Shown here: piece by piece, positions 1 to 9,713 of the stretch
Position numbering within the stretch: the stretch's first letter is position 1
Layout: every line of letters starts with the position of its first letter
DNA from: Pleomorphomonas sp. NRK KF1
Lineage (GTDB): Bacteria; Pseudomonadota; Alphaproteobacteria; Rhizobiales; Pleomorphomonadaceae
Reading direction: 5' to 3'
Assembly: GCF_023721755.1 (NCBI RefSeq)
Contig: NZ_JAMDLH010000001.1
Span: 806,001 to 870,000 of the forward strand
DNA: 64,000 nt
Position numbers and translations under genes: made by a program
The notes under the pieces: model-generated
Told to the model about the DNA's origin: nothing
Seen by the model: only the letters and a program-made list of their open reading frames with translations
The model's database searches: none

Positions 1-212
<212 letters not shown>

Positions 213-352
213 TTAGGCACTTGGTCGTATTTACCACTCATTAAGCATTAACCCCGATACGTCCAATCGTCCGGATCACGTTAACTGCTGCGTAACGATC
301 CCGCCCGAAACTCTCCCCTTACAGTGGGTCTCGCGCAGGAAGGCGGACTGAC

Positions 353-601
353 ATGACGAAGCATCGAGTACCGCGTTGGAGGAAGATGGCCCTCGTCATG
401 GCCGGGCTCTCGGCTGCCGTTCTCTCGATCGGCGCCACCGAACCCACCTATCCGGAAATCGGCCGGGGCGATCAGATGGCGAATCTCTCCAACTGCGCCG
501 TCGAAACAATCGATGGCTTGAAGGTATGCGCCAGGGAGGCGCGGCACGATACCGCCGTCACGATCACAACCGTGGCGGCGGGCCTGACCATCGTCGAGTG
601 A
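353..601 (+). CDS. Small exported protein of unknown function (82 aa)
   Basis: I do not recognise this family. The product has a basic start (MTKHRVPRWRK), then a hydrophobic stretch of about 18 residues ending in a small-residue region near residue 28, which looks like a signal peptide or a single membrane anchor. Two cysteines (in SNCAV and KVCAR) in the mature part could form a disulphide. A purine-rich GGAAGG about 10 bases upstream suits the ATG. It lies alone between coaD and gyrA, opposite to both, and has its own strong terminator downstream. That and the signal-like start make it a plausible real gene; there are no clear homology clues. Confidence 0.55.
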   Translation: MTKHRVPRWRKMALVMAGLSAAVLSIGATEPTYPEIGRGDQMANLSNCAVETIDGLKVCAREARHDTAVTITTVAAGLTIVE

Positions 602-610
602 CAGATCAAG

Positions 611-689
611 CGAGGCACGCTCGTGCCTCGGTCCAGAATGCGGCAAGGGCGCAAGACGTTTGGCCACCGTCTTGCGCCCTGACTTTTTT
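611..689 (+). terminator. Rho-independent terminator with a preceding palindrome
   Basis: A 13-base inverted repeat (646-658 with 668-680, loop of 9) is followed three bases later by six Ts (684-689), a strong terminator for the small plus-strand gene ending at 601. A second short perfect palindrome (611-619 with 622-630) lies just before it. On the minus strand there is no T run, so gyrA would not use it as a classical terminator although the stem is symmetrical. Confidence 0.85.
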
Positions 690-715
690 CGACCGGAGCT
701 AAAGGAGCGTCGAGA

Positions 716-3472
716 TCACTCCTCGACGCCATTCTCCTCGCTGCTCTCCTCGCCGATGTCGGAGATGTGCTCGACCGACACGACCTTCTCGCCCTCGGCC
801 GTATTGAAGATGCGAACGCCCTTCGAAGCACGCGAGACGATGCGAACCTGCCCGACCGGCACGCGAATCAGCTGCCCGCCGTCGGACACCAGCATGATCT
901 GGTCGGTCGGCTCCACCGGGAAGCCGGCGACCAGCTTGCCGATCTCGTCGAGCTTGCTCTGGTCGGTCGCCTTGATGCCCTTGCCGCCACGGCCGGAGAT
1001 ACGGAACTCGTAGGACGACGAGCGCTTGCCATAGCCGTGTTCGTTGACCGTCAACACGAACTGCTGGGCCAGCATCATCTCGGCATAGCGTTCAGGTGAC
1101 AGGGCATCGATACCGTTGCCCTCCTCTTCCGTCTCGTCGGCGACCACATCCTCGACGTCGGTTTCCTCGTCGCCGGCCACGCGCTGCTCGGCCGTCCACT
1201 GCTTCTGGAAGGCGGTGCGCTCGGCCGGGCTCGCGTCGAAATGACGCAGGATGGTCATCGAGATCAGCTCGTCGCCATCGGCGAGCGAAATGCCGCGCAC
1301 GCCGGTGGAATCACGCCCCTTGAAGACACGCACGTCCCCAACAGGGAAGCGAATGCACTGGCCAAGCGCCGACACCAGCAGGAAGTCGTCGTCCTCGGTG
1401 CAAGTCTCGACACCGACGATGCCGTCCAACTCGTCGTCGAACTTCATGGCGATCTTGCCGTTACGGTTGACCTGCGTGAAGTCGCTGAGCTTGTTGCGGC
1501 GCACGGTGCCGAGACGGGTGGCGAACACCACGTCGAGATCCGCCCAGCTCCGCTCATCCTCCGGCAGCGCCAGGATCGAGGTGATGCGCTCGCCGTCCTG
1601 CAGCGGCAGGATGTTCTTGATGAACTTGCCTCGCGACTGCGGTGTGCCGAGGGGCAGACGCCAGACCTTCAACTTGTAGGCAATGCCGCGCGAGGAGAAA
1701 AACAGCACCGGCGCGTGCGTCGAGGCGATGAACAGGCGGGTGACGAAGTCTTCCTCCTTCGTCGCCATGCCCGAGCGGCCCTTGCCACCCCGGTTCTGCG
1801 CACGATACTGCGACAATTGCACCCGCTTGATGTAGCCCTCATGAGACACGGTAACCACCATCTCCTCGCGGGCGATGAGGTCCTCGTCTTCCATGTCGGC
1901 GTCGGACTCGACGATCTCGGTCCGGCGAGGCGTGGCGTAGGCCGTCTTGATCTCGACGAGCTCGTTGCGGATGATCTCAAGCACCCGATCGCGCGAGGCG
2001 AGGATCTCGAGATACCCCTTGATCTCCTCGGCCAACTGGTTGAGCTCGTCGGAAATCTCGTCGCGGCCCAGCGCGGTGAGACGCTGTAGGCGAAGATCGA
2101 GAATGGCGCGCGCCTGCTCTTCCGAGAGATTGTAGGTCCCGTCGTCGTTCACTTCGTGGCGCGGATCGTCGATCAGGCGGATCAGCGCCTCGACATCGGC
2201 CGCCGGCCAGCGACGGGTCATCAACTGCTCGCGGGCAGTGCCCGGATCGGGCGCATTGCGAATGACGGCGATCACCTCGTCGATGTTGGCGACGGCAATG
2301 GCAAGGCCGACCAACACGTGGGCCCTGTCGCGCGCCTTGCCGAGCAGGAAGCGCGTGCGACGCGTCACCACCGTCTCGCGGAAGGCGATGAAGGCCGACA
2401 GCACGTCCTTGATGTTCATCAGCTGCGGCCGGCCGCCATTCAGCGCCACCATATTGACGCCAAAGGACGTTTGCAGCTGGGAGAAGCGATAGAGCTGGTT
2501 GAGCACCACATCGGCGACGGCATCGCGCTTCAGCTCGATGACGACGCGAATGCCGTCTCGCGAGCTCTCATCGCGAAGGTCGGCGATGCCCTCGACGCGC
2601 TTCTCACGCACCAGCTCGGCGATCTTCTCGACCATCACCGACTTGTTCACCTGATAGGGAACCTCGGTGACGATCAGCGCTTCTCGGTCCTTGCGGACCT
2701 GCTCGATGGTGACGCGGCTGCGCATGACGACGGAACCACGTCCGGTCATGAAGGCCTGGCGGATGCCGGAGCGGCCGAGGATCATGGCGCCGGTCGGGAA
2801 ATCGGGGCCCGGCAGCACTTCCATCAGCTCTTCAATGTCGGCGTCCGGATTGTCCATCAGGCGGATGGTCGCGTCGACCACCTCGCCGAGATTGTGCGAG
2901 GGAATGTTGGTCGCCATGCCGACGGCGATGCCGCCGGAGCCGTTGACCAGAAGGTTGGGGAAGCGCGCCGGAAGCACAGACGGCTCCCGCTCGGACCCGT
3001 CGTAGTTGGGATTGAAGTCGACCGTATCCTTGTCGAGGTCATCCGTGAGCGCCTGCGCCACTCTCTCGAGGCGAACCTCGGTGTAACGCATGGCGGCCGC
3101 GCTATCGCCGTCGATGGAGCCGAAGTTGCCCTGTCCGTCCACCAGCGGCAGCCGCATCGAGAAGGGCTGCGCCATGCGCACCAGGGCGTCGTAGATCGAG
3201 CTGTCGCCGTGCGGATGGTATTTACCGATGACGTCACCGACCACGCGCGCCGACTTGCGATACGGCTTGTTCCAGTCGTAGCCGTTCTCGCTCATCGAAT
3301 AGAGGATGCGACGATGAACCGGCTTCAGGCCGTCGCGCACATCCGGCAGGGCGCGGGACACGATCACGCTCATGGCGTAATCGAGATAACTGCGCTTCAT
3401 TTCCTCGATGATCGACACCGGCTTGATGTCGGTCGGCTCGGCGCCGTCGGGTGTCTTCGTCTCTTCAGCCAA
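716..3472 (-). CDS. gyrA: DNA gyrase subunit A
   Basis: This is the breakage-rejoining subunit of gyrase (918 aa, longer than the 875 aa of E. coli). The catalytic tyrosine is in [11 protein letters not shown] near residue 130. The quinolone region reads [17 protein letters not shown], with Ser and Asp at the positions equivalent to E. coli S83 and D87, so no classical resistance change is seen. The GyrA box near residue 560 is QNRGGKG, one residue off the usual QRRGGKG, and a second SGRGGKG copy lies in the C-terminal beta-pinwheel. An acidic low-complexity insert (rich in E, D, V) near residues 760-800 explains the extra length. The start is TTG, preceded by AGGAAG at a spacing of about 9; no better in-frame ATG is seen. 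Confidence 0.97.
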   Translation of the reverse strand: MAEETKTPDGAEPTDIKPVSIIEEMKRSYLDYAMSVIVSRALPDVRDGLKPVHRRILYSMSENGYDWNKPYRKSARVVGDVIGKYHPHGDSSIYDALVRMAQPFSMRLPLVDGQGNFGSIDGDSAAAMRYTEVRLERVAQALTDDLDKDTVDFNPNYDGSEREPSVLPARFPNLLVNGSGGIAVGMATNIPSHNLGEVVDATIRLMDNPDADIEELMEVLPGPDFPTGAMILGRSGIRQAFMTGRGSVVMRSRVTIEQVRKDREALIVTEVPYQVNKSVMVEKIAELVREKRVEGIADLRDESSRDGIRVVIELKRDAVADVVLNQLYRFSQLQTSFGVNMVALNGGRPQLMNIKDVLSAFIAFRETVVTRRTRFLLGKARDRAHVLVGLAIAVANIDEVIAVIRNAPDPGTAREQLMTRRWPAADVEALIRLIDDPRHEVNDDGTYNLSEEQARAILDLRLQRLTALGRDEISDELNQLAEEIKGYLEILASRDRVLEIIRNELVEIKTAYATPRRTEIVESDADMEDEDLIAREEMVVTVSHEGYIKRVQLSQYRAQNRGGKGRSGMATKEEDFVTRLFIASTHAPVLFFSSRGIAYKLKVWRLPLGTPQSRGKFIKNILPLQDGERITSILALPEDERSWADLDVVFATRLGTVRRNKLSDFTQVNRNGKIAMKFDDELDGIVGVETCTEDDDFLLVSALGQCIRFPVGDVRVFKGRDSTGVRGISLADGDELISMTILRHFDASPAERTAFQKQWTAEQRVAGDEETDVEDVVADETEEEGNGIDALSPERYAEMMLAQQFVLTVNEHGYGKRSSSYEFRISGRGGKGIKATDQSKLDEIGKLVAGFPVEPTDQIMLVSDGGQLIRVPVGQVRIVSRASKGVRIFNTAEGEKVVSVEHISDIGEESSEENGVEE

Positions 3473-3843
3473 TGGCTTAAACTTCCTGAACTACTCCGCC
3501 GCCCAGTCAAACGACATGAAGGAGGCAGGGATTGTCTTTACGTCTTTACTGCCCGGTCGGACAACGCATCGTCCTTTGCGACCGGACCTGCCGGATATGC
3601 TTCGTTCTAGCCGATTCTGACGGCGGAAGCCATTGCGACTCGCCCCCGTCAACAGCCATCGCCACAAGCAAATTTACCTTTTCACATCAACAGATTATTC
3701 GGGCTTTTTGGTGGCCTCAAGCAGAGCAAGAAGAGCCCCGCCTGTTCTTTGCTCCAAACGGGGCCGGCATGGCGGATCGCCGCGCCCCTGAGGCAAGACC
3801 TCTGCCACTCCAAGCAGCCCGAACGGCCACGGCTCCGCTCCGA
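3473..3843. other. Intergenic region between der and gyrA
   Basis: These 371 bases hold the promoter and leader of gyrA (minus strand, at the low-coordinate end) and the 3' region of der. I see no credible coding region and no tRNA. A hairpin GCCCCG/CGGGGC at 3735-3740 and 3759-3764 with an 18-base loop, followed on the minus strand by a T/C-rich stretch, is a weak candidate terminator for der. Confidence 0.5.
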
Positions 3844-5247
3844 TCAATCCTTTTTGTCATAGGGGTTGTCGCCGGAGCGCATCTGTACCCGGATCGGCGT
3901 ACCCGGCATATCGAAGGTTTCCCGGAGCCCGTTGGCGAGATAGCGCATGTAGCTTTCCGGCATGGCATCCGGCCGCGAACCAAATATCACGAACATGGGC
4001 GGCCGGGTCTTGGCCTGGGTGATGTAGCGGATCTTCAGGCGACGACCGGCCACGGCCGGCGGCGGATGATGTTCGATGAGCCCGGTCAGCCAGCGGTTGA
4101 GGCGGCCGGTGGAAATACGCGTGTTCCATACGTCATAAGCACGCAGGACAGCCTGCATCAGCTTGTCGATGCCTTGGCCATTGAGGCCGGAGAGCGTCAC
4201 CAGTTCGACACCGCGCACCTGTGGCAGCAGCCGCTCGCACTCTTCGCGCAGTTCCCTGAGCTTGGCGGCGCGATCCTCGACGAGATCCCATTTGTTAAGG
4301 CCGATCACCAGCGCCCTGCCCTCGCGGACGATCAGATCGACGATATGCAGGTCCTGCTTCTCGAAGGGAATGGTGGCATCGAGGAGAACGACCACCACCT
4401 CGGCCAACTTGATGGCTCGAAGCGCGTCCGCGACCGACAGCTTTTCGAGCTTCTCCTGCACGCGCGCCTTACGGCGGAGGCCGGCCGTGTCGAACAGCTT
4501 CACCTCGCGATCCCGCCACGTCCAATCGACCGAGATGGAATCCCGCGTGATGCCCGCTTCGGGCCCGGTGAGCAATCGATCTTCGCCGATCATCCGGTTG
4601 ATCAGCGTCGACTTGCCGGCGTTGGGGCGTCCGGTGACGGTGACGCGCAACGGACGCTGTTCCTGCGGGCGGACGAGGTTGCCCTCCTCGTCGACATCAA
4701 GGTTGACGACCGCCTCTTCGCTATCGGGCTCGGCAAAGCCGAGACGCCCTTCAAGCGCTTCGCGTAGCGCATCGTAGAGATCGGACATTCCCTGGCCATG
4801 CTCAGCCGAGATGGGAATCGCCTGACCAAGGCCGAGCTCGTAGGCCTCCATCAATCCAGGTTCGACGCCACGCCCTTCGGCCTTGTTGGCGATCAGGATC
4901 ACTTCTCGATCCATACGGCGGATCATGTCGGAGAAGTGCTTGTCGAGCGGCGTGATGCCCGCCCGAGCGTCATAGAGAAACAGGATGGCATCCGCCTCGC
5001 GGATCGCCATCTCGGTCTGGGCGCGCATCCGGCCTTCCAGCGATTCCGGATCGGCCTCTTCGAGACCGGCAGTATCGATGACCTGGAAGACAAGATCGCC
5101 AAGCCGGCCGCCGCCGACACGGCGGTCGCGCGTGACGCCCGGCGTGTCGTCGACCAGCGCCAGCTTCTTGCCGACGAGGCGATTGAACAGGGTGGACTTG
5201 CCGACATTCGGGCGGCCGACGAGAGCAACGGTCGGTTGCGCGGACAT
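3844..5247 (-). CDS. der: Ribosome biogenesis GTPase Der (EngA)
   Basis: Der carries two tandem GTPase domains and a KH-like C-terminal domain and acts in maturation of the 50S subunit. Both P-loops are present (GRPNVGKST near residue 12, GRPNAGKST near residue 200), with switch motifs DTPG and DTAG and NKxD motifs (NKAE in the first, NKWD in the second domain). Length 467 aa fits the alphaproteobacterial family. I start at the ATG at 5247 because AAGGAAG sits 8 bases upstream; a longer reading from a TTG at 5265 would run through that ribosome site. It is followed at 82 bases by no co-directional gene other than gyrA further down; upstream the bamB-like gene is on the same strand. Confidence 0.96.
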   Translation of the reverse strand: MSAQPTVALVGRPNVGKSTLFNRLVGKKLALVDDTPGVTRDRRVGGGRLGDLVFQVIDTAGLEEADPESLEGRMRAQTEMAIREADAILFLYDARAGITPLDKHFSDMIRRMDREVILIANKAEGRGVEPGLMEAYELGLGQAIPISAEHGQGMSDLYDALREALEGRLGFAEPDSEEAVVNLDVDEEGNLVRPQEQRPLRVTVTGRPNAGKSTLINRMIGEDRLLTGPEAGITRDSISVDWTWRDREVKLFDTAGLRRKARVQEKLEKLSVADALRAIKLAEVVVVLLDATIPFEKQDLHIVDLIVREGRALVIGLNKWDLVEDRAAKLRELREECERLLPQVRGVELVTLSGLNGQGIDKLMQAVLRAYDVWNTRISTGRLNRWLTGLIEHHPPPAVAGRRLKIRYITQAKTRPPMFVIFGSRPDAMPESYMRYLANGLRETFDMPGTPIRVQMRSGDNPYDKKD

Positions 5248-5329
5248 GGTCGAGACTTCCTTCAATAGACATCGCGGCGCCGGATCAACCGATCCGCCGC
5301 CGCTCGTCCTCTATCCTATGGCGCCGCGA

Positions 5330-6703
5330 TCAGTTCACGGCGATGAGTGTACCGTCTCCGGCGAGAACCATCATCTTGCCAGAGCTCAGGATCGGCGCAA
5401 TGGCGCCACTGAAACCGATCTCGGTGGTGACGCCGAGCGCACCGGTTGCTGCATCCACCGATGCGATGCGACCGTCATTCGAGGAGGCCCAGAGCTTGCC
5501 GGCTGCCATCACCGGTCCGGCCCACGAACCCTTGCGGTTCGAGGATGGCCTGAGCGGCAGCGTCTGCGCCCAGATCACCTTGCCTGTCTTGAGATCGATG
5601 GCGATCATTCTGTTCTCAAGATCGATCAGGAACAGGCTACCGCCGGAGACGATGGGCGTCTCTGCGCTGCCGATGGGCTGCTGCCACCGAACGTCGCCGG
5701 ACTTGAGATCGAGGGCGACCAGAGCGCCACCGATGCCCGTGGCATAGACGGCGTCGCCATGGATCACCGGGCTTGCCGATGCATCCCGGAGCCCCGTGAT
5801 CGCCGAGATCGAGCCGCTGCCGGTGATCGATGCCTGCCACTTGACGCTGCCCGTGGCGAGATCAAAGGCCTGAATCTGTCCGGTCGACCCGGCAACCACG
5901 ACGGTATCGGCCGAGATCGCCGCACTGCCGGCGCCGGCCAATGAGGCACCGGAAACCTCGGTGGAAGCGCGCCAACCGGCTGCGCCCGTCGCGGCATCGA
6001 AGGCCTGCACCACACCCGACTGGGCGGTGACCACCACCTTGCCACCGCCGACCGCCGGAGCGGAGCGCGCCGGCGCATCGAGTTTCACCCGCCACAGGAT
6101 CGAACTGGTCGCCGCATCGATCGACAGAAGTTCGCCATAGCCCGTCGCCACGTAGACGCGGCCACCCGACACCGAAAGCCCGCCACCGCCGACGGGATCA
6201 CGCGAACCGGACGGATATACGCCGACGTGCCACGTCGCACCGCTATTGGCCACCTTGAAACCAGAAACGATGCCAGCGGAGTCATAGACATAGACGACCC
6301 CGTCAGCCGCGACCGGACGGGCGGAAATGCCACGTCCCTTGCTGGTCGAAAGCCCCATCATGCCGTTGCCGAAGCCGGACTTGCCGCCCTTGATCGACCA
6401 GAAATGCACACCTTTCAGGGCGCCGGCAACATTGCCCGGATCGTTGGTCGCCGTGCCGCCGGCCTGAGACCACGAAGCAAGTGCCGTCGCCGCACCGATG
6501 CTGGCCCGGCCATTGGTGACGCCACGCGTCGGGTCCGAGACAGCCAGGATCGAGGTGCGATTGCCTTCGGCAACCGGCTGGTCCTTCTTGAAGGGGTTGA
6601 GAGAAGACAACGAGTCCATCGCCGAATCCGAGCCGCAACCGCCGAGCGTCACGGTGACGACCAGTGCGAAGACCACGGAGGAAAGGCGCAGGAGAGCCGT
6701 CAT
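5330..6703 (-). CDS. bamB: Outer-membrane assembly lipoprotein BamB-like (PQQ beta-propeller)
   Basis: BamB is the propeller lipoprotein of the BAM complex that inserts beta-barrel proteins into the outer membrane. The N-terminus has a lipoprotein signal ending in LGGC (Cys near residue 23). The body has repeated blades of the PQQ/quinoprotein type, visible as recurrent motifs such as VYVATGYGELLSIDAATS, VQAFDAATGAAGW, IQAFDLATGSVKW and LVALDLKSGDVRW. Length 457 aa is a little above the E. coli protein. GGAG lies 7 bases before the ATG. The gene overlaps the upstream TPR gene by four bases (ATGA) and is followed by der, the usual alphaproteobacterial arrangement. Symbol given by family and context; other PQQ-propeller lipoproteins cannot be fully excluded. 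Confidence 0.85.
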   Translation of the reverse strand: MTALLRLSSVVFALVVTVTLGGCGSDSAMDSLSSLNPFKKDQPVAEGNRTSILAVSDPTRGVTNGRASIGAATALASWSQAGGTATNDPGNVAGALKGVHFWSIKGGKSGFGNGMMGLSTSKGRGISARPVAADGVVYVYDSAGIVSGFKVANSGATWHVGVYPSGSRDPVGGGGLSVSGGRVYVATGYGELLSIDAATSSILWRVKLDAPARSAPAVGGGKVVVTAQSGVVQAFDAATGAAGWRASTEVSGASLAGAGSAAISADTVVVAGSTGQIQAFDLATGSVKWQASITGSGSISAITGLRDASASPVIHGDAVYATGIGGALVALDLKSGDVRWQQPIGSAETPIVSGGSLFLIDLENRMIAIDLKTGKVIWAQTLPLRPSSNRKGSWAGPVMAAGKLWASSNDGRIASVDAATGALGVTTEIGFSGAIAPILSSGKMMVLAGDGTLIAVN

Positions 6704-7377
6704 CCGGCGGCTCCAGTGTCGGCGTTGCCGGTTTGCGAGATCGCAAGATCACGCAGAATGCGCGCCCGGTTCCGCGCATCCGACGGCGTCGTCGGATCAT
6801 CGGTGAGCTTGCGGGCCTCCTCGCCGACGATCTTCCAGTCCTCGGCACGAACGGCCGCGAGGGCGACGATCTCACGTGCCGCGTGACGCCACGGAGAAAT
6901 GTCGTTGTTGTAGCTGGAGACGCGCGCCTTGATCTGGTCGAGACTCTCCCGATCGACGGCAATCAAAGCGGCACGGACCGCGGCGAGATCGCGAAACGGC
7001 TGGTCGACGCCGGACGCCTTGGAAAGGTCTTCGAAAGCGGCGAGCGCGTTGTCGGTCTCGCCCATTGCCGCATGCTCGGAAGCGGCACGAAAGCGGGCAA
7101 GCACCTGATACTGTTCGGGCGCACCGCTGCCGTAGACGGCAAGCGACTCGGCAAGCGCCTTGTGGTCCCCGGCCTTGGCGGAAGCGAGCACCTGCGAATA
7201 GGCATCGCCGGCCGAATTGGCGCGACTGGTCGCCCAGTAGTCATAACCGCGCCAGGCGGCGGTACCAGCGACGATCAGTCCGGCGGCTACGTAGAGGATC
7301 CAGCCGTAACGCTTCCACAATCCCGTCAGCCGGTCGCGGCGCAGGTCTTCACCGACTTCGTCGAAAATATCAGACAT
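6700..7377 (-). CDS. Membrane-anchored tetratricopeptide protein (YfgM-like)
   Basis: The product (225 aa) has a short cytoplasmic N-terminus (MSDIFDEVGEDLRRDRL), one membrane helix near residues 23-42 and a periplasmic region made of helical TPR-like repeats, with a DUF2133/YfgM-type architecture. In E. coli the relative YfgM interacts with the SecYEG translocon and the chaperone PpiD and is encoded beside bamB. Here too it precedes bamB with a four-base overlap, so translational coupling is likely. I use the ATG at 7377, the first residue of the conserved part; the reading frame continues upstream without conserved sequence. The ribosome site before it is weak (GGAT). Confidence 0.85.
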   Translation of the reverse strand: MSDIFDEVGEDLRRDRLTGLWKRYGWILYVAAGLIVAGTAAWRGYDYWATSRANSAGDAYSQVLASAKAGDHKALAESLAVYGSGAPEQYQVLARFRAASEHAAMGETDNALAAFEDLSKASGVDQPFRDLAAVRAALIAVDRESLDQIKARVSSYNNDISPWRHAAREIVALAAVRAEDWKIVGEEARKLTDDPTTPSDARNRARILRDLAISQTGNADTGAAG

Positions 7378-7521
7378 CTTCAATCCAACTATCGGCTCGC
7401 GACCCTGCCGGTCGCCACCCACACATTGTTCGCGCAGCGCTGTGCCAGCGCAACTCATCGACGCCGTTTACAGCCTTTTTCACGACGACGCCACCTCTTC
7501 ATGTGGGCAGCGCCCGAGGGC

Positions 7522-8097
7522 CTACAGCAACGGCATGCCGATCAGCCAGTCGTGCAGCACGAACATCAGCGCCGCCCAGACGGCAAGTCCGATGGCCACC
7601 GCGATCCAGTCGTTCAGGGGTTCGGGAGCGGCTACCGGCGCAGTGGTCATCGGCCGCGCGACAAGCGAAAATCGGGCGGCCAGCGTCCACACAAAGAAGA
7701 CGGCGCTGAGCAGCACGCCGGCCAGCGTCCCGACCGCCAGCGCGTGGGCGACCGACCACAGCGTCACCGACATCAGCATCGGGTGACGAACGAAGCGACC
7801 GATGCGCGTCGGCACCGGGAAAAAGGAAGCCACGAGCAACGGCAACGCCACCACCATCAGTGCGAAGGCGAACAGGCGAGCCCAGGACGGCGGCTCGAAC
7901 AGCGGCACGGGGTCCTGACGCGCGAGACCGTAACCGTAGATCAGGAGCAAGAGGCCGGCGAGAGAAACGAGCGAGTAGACGCCGCGCCAGGGATTGTAGC
8001 CGATGCGGGCGATCGCCGCCTCCCGCACACCGGGCGCCACGATATAGATCGAGTGGATGCCGATGAAGAGAACGAGGCCAACGAGGAAAATGGACAT
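7522..8097 (-). CDS. NnrU family membrane protein
   Basis: A 191-residue integral membrane protein with about six predicted helices, beginning MSIFLVGLVLFIGIHSIYI. The FIGIHS motif, the YNPWRGVYSLVSL loop and the FVRHPMLMSVTLWSVAHAL segment are typical of NnrU proteins. NnrU was first linked to nitric oxide metabolism genes in Rhodobacter, but most family members occur outside denitrification clusters and their activity is not established; no denitrification gene is nearby here. AAGGAG lies 6-7 bases before the ATG at 8097, which decides against the longer reading from 8217. It is 144 bases upstream of the TPR-bamB-der group on the same strand. Confidence 0.88.
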   Translation of the reverse strand: MSIFLVGLVLFIGIHSIYIVAPGVREAAIARIGYNPWRGVYSLVSLAGLLLLIYGYGLARQDPVPLFEPPSWARLFAFALMVVALPLLVASFFPVPTRIGRFVRHPMLMSVTLWSVAHALAVGTLAGVLLSAVFFVWTLAARFSLVARPMTTAPVAAPEPLNDWIAVAIGLAVWAALMFVLHDWLIGMPLL

Positions 8098-8285
8098 TCC
8101 CTGCTCCTTGAACACGAAACGCGAACTGGCCGACGGCCCAAATACCAACCGAGATCCGAGTATGGCCCTCGGCGCTCCCATCGGCTCGAAAAGGCTATAA
8201 AGCAATGAAATCCGCAAAGACGTTCATGACCATAATGAATTAACGCTTGCGTGCAATAGTGATCCCCATCTTTACGGGGGATGTC

Positions 8286-8864
8286 ATGTATCGAGTCCTC
8301 GCCCTGTTGGGACTGTCCTTATGCTTGACCGTTGCAGCGCCGGCCCGCGCCGCGACCGACGATCGATCTGGTTTTGACAACGTCCCCATGCGACCGTCGC
8401 TCTCCCCGAATGACAACGCAGGCGAGTTGGCGATGACGCTCCCGCCCACCGCCGACATTGCGGAGGCACTTGGAACGGGACCGACGACACGGCAGGCTCT
8501 TGGTCCGAAGGTTCAGATACGCGTCGACATATCCTCTCAGACCATGACCGTTCTGGTTCACGGCAAGGTCGCACACGTCTGGAAGGTATCGACGGCCGGA
8601 CGCGGCTACGTCACGCCCACCGGGTTCTGGACGCCCTATCGCATGCATGTCATGTGGCATTCTCGCAAGTACGACAATGCGCCGATGCCCCACTCCATAT
8701 TCTTTCATGGGGGGTATGCGATTCACGCGACGCCCCACGTCAAGCGCCTCGGCAAGCCCGCTTCGCATGGCTGCGTACGCCTGCACCCGGACAACGCCAA
8801 GGCATTGTTCGCCCTGGTCCGGCAATATGGACCGTCGACGGTGCGGGTCTCAGTCGAACAATAG
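8286..8864 (+). CDS. L,D-transpeptidase (ErfK/YbiS/YcfS/YnhG family)
   Basis: The protein (192 aa) starts with a clear signal peptide (MYRVLALLGLSLCLTVAAPARA, cleavage after ARA), so it acts in the periplasm. The YkuD domain spans roughly residues 70-192 and has the catalytic pattern HGGYAIHAT followed by SHGCVRL, with the His and the Cys nucleophile in place. Such enzymes form 3-3 peptidoglycan cross-links or link proteins to peptidoglycan; small single-domain members in Rhizobiales are often attributed to cross-linking or to attaching outer-membrane proteins, which cannot be told apart from sequence. The ATG at 8286 follows GGGGGA; an upstream TTG at 8247 would precede the signal peptide and is less likely. 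Confidence 0.92.
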   Translation: MYRVLALLGLSLCLTVAAPARAATDDRSGFDNVPMRPSLSPNDNAGELAMTLPPTADIAEALGTGPTTRQALGPKVQIRVDISSQTMTVLVHGKVAHVWKVSTAGRGYVTPTGFWTPYRMHVMWHSRKYDNAPMPHSIFFHGGYAIHATPHVKRLGKPASHGCVRLHPDNAKALFALVRQYGPSTVRVSVEQ

Positions 8865-9539
8865 CCTCCCCTCCGGAAGTCGCCCCTTCCCGCCGCGCCG
8901 AGAGCCTCTCTGATCGAGTTGCTTCGGACTCTCTCGCGCGCAAGATCGCGCTAGCGCCAGCCCGTTCGACAGAGAGGAAGCCTGGCAACCGGTCATTCCA
9001 GCAGCATCGTCCATGACATCGCTGTCATTGCCGGGCGATCGTCCATGGTGTTGCGGCCGGAGAACGAAAACGATTCAAGACGAAACAGTCCCTGCCAACA
9101 GGCAAGCCAAAAAACCGATTCAGCACCGTCAGCACATTTGCGTAGAGTTTTTTGAGACTTTCCAAACCTTGAACCCGCATCCATAACCGCCCGGCACATT
9201 CAAAAAATCTTTCGGGCGGTTTTAGGCAAGGTTTATGCTGCATCGCAGCAATTGCCCAATTTTGAGCGAATTCCATCAAAAAGAACCTCATGGAAGCCAA
9301 ATAACGGCAAATATGCGGCTCACCCTTCGTCGAAAGTCGTATTTCAGCCGCATTTCGACCCGGCGTACGGATTGGTTTGTGGCCAAGAATGCTGCCGCGC
9401 GAAAACTGCATTCCTGACATGCAGACCACCCTCTAGCCCCGCATGCCTCGTTCGCCTAATTATCGGGGTGTCGAGAGCGAAGCGCAGCAGACGACAGACT
9501 GAAGAGCGCAGCGCCTCACAACCCGAATGGATGAATGAA
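8865..9539 (+). other. Long intergenic leader before the DUF1127 gene
   Basis: There is no convincing gene in these 675 bases. The notable element is a nested inverted repeat at 9164-9234: AAACCTTG (9164-9171) pairs with 9227-9234 and ACCGCCCG (9186-9193) pairs with 9213-9220, the inner stem being followed by TTTTA on the plus strand. A weak heat-shock-type promoter match (CTTCGT, 17 bases, CCGCATTT) ends near 9355, about 180 bases before the DUF1127 start. I regard the promoter as unproven. Confidence 0.45.
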
Positions 9540-9689
9540 ATGCTGGACACCGTTGTCAACAAGCTCCGCTCCTACCGCAAGTATCAGGAGACCTATCGCG
9601 AGCTCTCCCGTCTGAGCACCCGCGAGCTTGCCGACCTGGGCATCTCCCGCGGTGAAATCTCGAACGTCGCCCGCAAGGCCACGCTCTGA
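9540..9689 (+). CDS. DUF1127 small arginine-rich protein (CcaF1-like)
   Basis: A 49-residue protein whose centre reads YRELSRLSTRELADLGISR, the diagnostic DUF1127 core, with a basic tail (GEISNVARKATL). In Rhodobacter sphaeroides the DUF1127 protein CcaF1 binds RNA and takes part in maturation and turnover of the CcsR small RNAs encoded directly behind it. The same arrangement is seen here: 24 bases after the stop codon the first of nine CCUCCUCCC hairpins begins, and no terminator intervenes. I use the ATG at 9540; an in-frame ATG at 9531 is possible and would add three residues. The longer reading from 9252 is not supported. Confidence 0.88.
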   Translation: MLDTVVNKLRSYRKYQETYRELSRLSTRELADLGISRGEISNVARKATL

Positions 9690-9713
9690 ACCACGAAATT
9701 AGGCTCGCCAGCC

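Noticed and set aside
2156-3610. Plus-strand 484-codon frame opposite gyrA
   Set aside because: Shadow of a high-GC gene; composition (many H, D, R, A) is typical of antisense frames and no motif is recognisable.
9025-9429. 134-codon minus-strand frame in the gap after the L,D-transpeptidase
   Set aside because: Spans the nested inverted repeat, no recognisable domain, no good ribosome site; I leave it out.
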